A program made the translations under genes and the position numbers. Below are positions 62,650 through 64,000 of a stretch of DNA of 64,000 bases, one piece after another. Each line of letters opens with the position of its first letter. The stretch's first letter is position 1. The DNA is taken from contig NZ_JANIET010000001.1 in assembly GCF_024506435.1 (NCBI RefSeq), positions 868,001 through 932,000 on the forward strand. The letters are read 5' to 3'. The notes beneath the pieces were generated by a model that was not told the DNA's origin, made no database searches, and saw only the letters and a list, made by a program, of their open reading frames with translations. The stretch comes from Pantoea trifolii (lineage in GTDB: Bacteria > Pseudomonadota > Gammaproteobacteria > Enterobacterales > Enterobacteriaceae).

Positions 62650-64000
62650 TTAGAAACCGGCGGCGCTGCCGTTGCTGCGCGGATCGAACGCGCCTTCCAG
62701 CATGCCGTTGTTGTGTCTGACGATCGCGCCTGCATGGCCGACCACTTCACTGAAATCGGGCAGCAGTTCAACCTCATGGCCGAGTGCGCGCAGCTGCTGC
62801 ACCGTTTCCGGTGCGATGCGCGCTTCGAGCTTAAGCGAATCGGATGATTGTCCCCACGTGCGACCCAGCAGCCAGCGCGGTGCGCTCACCGCCTGTTGCA
62901 GCGGACGCCCCTGAATCACGTGACGGGTGAATATCGCTGCCTGGGTTTGTGGTTGACCGTCGCCGCCCATCGAACCGTACACCATGGTGCGACCATCTTT
63001 GAGGCGCGCGGCGGCGGGATTAAGCGTGTGGAACGGCTGTTTGCCCGGCTGCAGCGCCAGCAAATGGTCGGGTTGCAGGCTGAAAGCCGCACCGCGGTTT
63101 TGCCAGGTGATGCCGGTGCCAGGCAGCACCACGCCGCTGCCGAATTCGTGATAGACGCTCTGGATAAACGAAACGGCCAGCCCGCTGCTGTCCATCACGC
63201 CCATCCACACGGTATCGCCCGGTCCGCGTCCTGTGCCCCACGCAGCGGCTTTGTGATCATCCACCTGCGCCGCCAGCGTGCTGAGATGTTCAGCATCCAG
63301 CAGGCTCTGCACATCAATGTCGATGTGGCGCGGATCGGTGATGTGCTTGTCGCGCAGCGCAAAGGCTTTTTTGGTGGCTTCGACGATGCGGTGCACGGTT
63401 TGTGCTTCATTGGCGTCAGCCATGTTAAGTCGATCGGTAATGCCGAGGATCGCCAGCGACACCAAACCCTGCGTTGGTGGCGTCATGTTCCAGATATCGC
63501 CTTCACTGTGCGCCAGATGCAGCGGCGTGCAGCGGCGCGCTTTATGCGTCTGCAAATCTTCCAGCGTAATTGGCATCCCCAGCGCGCTCATTTCGCGCGC
63601 CAGATGGTGCGCCAGTTCACCGCGATAAAAACTCTCGAGTCCGTAATCGCACAGCATGCTGAGCGTGTTCGCCAGCGCCGGTTGGGTGAAGCGGCTGCCT
63701 GCAATTGGCACGCTGCCGTCCGGTAAAAAGGTGGCGGCAAAACCGGGTTGATGCTGCAACTCGTGCTGTTTGGCGGCGGTAGCGGCGGCCTGCGAGGCGG
63801 TGACCGGAATCCCGTCGGCGGCATAGCGAATCGCATCGCGCAGCAAGCGGGTTAATGGCAGCGGCGTAGCGCCGAGTTCCTGCGCCAGCGTCAACGCTTC
63901 CTGCCAACCGCTCACGGTACCCGCCACGGTTAAGGCGGCTTTGGGGCCGCGATGCGGAATCTGCGTTTCGCCATGGTAGAAATCAAGATGTGCCAGCGAA
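62650..64000 (-). CDS. hpxW: oxamate amidohydrolase HpxW (gamma-glutamyltransferase family), 5' end beyond window
   Basis: Ntn-hydrolase of the Ggt family; HpxW of Klebsiella hydrolyses oxamate to oxalate and ammonia. The frame runs open to the window end (codons read SLAHLDFYHGETQIPHRG at the edge), so the N-terminal part is missing. The autocleavage Thr is in GPGDTVWMGVMDSSG (Thr codon at 63211-63213), followed by the small subunit with GSMGGDGQPQTQAAIF. Head gene of hpxWXYZ. The upstream promoter is outside the window. Confidence 0.9.
   Translation of the reverse strand, partial: SLAHLDFYHGETQIPHRGPKAALTVAGTVSGWQEALTLAQELGATPLPLTRLLRDAIRYAADGIPVTASQAAATAAKQHELQHQPGFAATFLPDGSVPIAGSRFTQPALANTLSMLCDYGLESFYRGELAHHLAREMSALGMPITLEDLQTHKARRCTPLHLAHSEGDIWNMTPPTQGLVSLAILGITDRLNMADANEAQTVHRIVEATKKAFALRDKHITDPRHIDIDVQSLLDAEHLSTLAAQVDDHKAAAWGTGRGPGDTVWMGVMDSSGLAVSFIQSVYHEFGSGVVLPGTGITWQNRGAAFSLQPDHLLALQPGKQPFHTLNPAAARLKDGRTMVYGSMGGDGQPQTQAAIFTRHVIQGRPLQQAVSAPRWLLGRTWGQSSDSLKLEARIAPETVQQLRALGHEVELLPDFSEVVGHAGAIVRHNNGMLEGAFDPRSNGSAAGF

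Overview
The window is a chromosomal segment of an Enterobacterales bacterium. Pantoea or Erwinia relatives fit best. The 16S rRNA text is Pantoea-like, an ERIC element is present, and gene order from dgt to dnaQ-aspV follows the E. coli 4-5 minute region with a handful of insertions and losses. The genus call is inference from the rRNA and synteny; no search was run.

Layout. 1-5200: the 3' end of dgt, degP with a sigma-E-type promoter, cdaR, and an alginate-lyase-family gene that overlaps the cdaR stop codon by one base and has no counterpart here in E. coli. 5200-10450 (minus strand): yaeH, dapD, an ERIC element, glnD, map. 10450-30400 (plus strand): the large translation, isoprenoid and envelope block rpsB-tsf-pyrH-frr-dxr-uppS-cdsA-rseP-bamA-skp-lpxD-fabZ-lpxA-lpxB-rnhB-dnaE-accA. 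30400-42300: ldcC, yaeR, tilS, an extra small c-type cytochrome, rof/yaeP, arfB, proS, trmO-rcsF, metNIQ with a MetJ-like operator, and gmhB. 42340-48000: a complete rRNA operon (P1/P2, 16S, tRNA-Glu, 23S, 5S, tRNA-Asp) at the E. coli rrnH position but with a tRNA-Glu spacer. 48100-56430: dkgB, a LysR regulator, an MFS-transporter pseudogene with several small deletions, yafD, mltD, gloB, yafS, rnhA, dnaQ and a second tRNA-Asp (aspV position).

56450-64000 is an accessory region for purine-ring nitrogen catabolism, placed directly after the aspV-type tRNA. It holds an NCS1 permease divergent from a GntR regulator-racemase-allantoinase operon (hpxSAB type). Facing it is a minus-strand hpxWXYZ operon for oxalurate/oxamate breakdown; hpxW runs off the window. 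The divergent promoter gap carries two palindromes with centres 22 bp apart, a likely GntR operator. A REP-like palindrome lies where the two operons converge.

How the parts work together: most of the window is housekeeping (outer-membrane biogenesis, lipid A, fatty acid synthesis, translation, replication). The accessory parts would add uronate polymer use, methionine uptake control and allantoin/oxalurate use as a nitrogen source. I see no prophage, IS element or CRISPR array. The most interesting material is the hpx locus, its operator and its AtzE/G/H-like subunits, the cdaR-coupled lyase, the eroded MFS gene and several intergenic palindromes.
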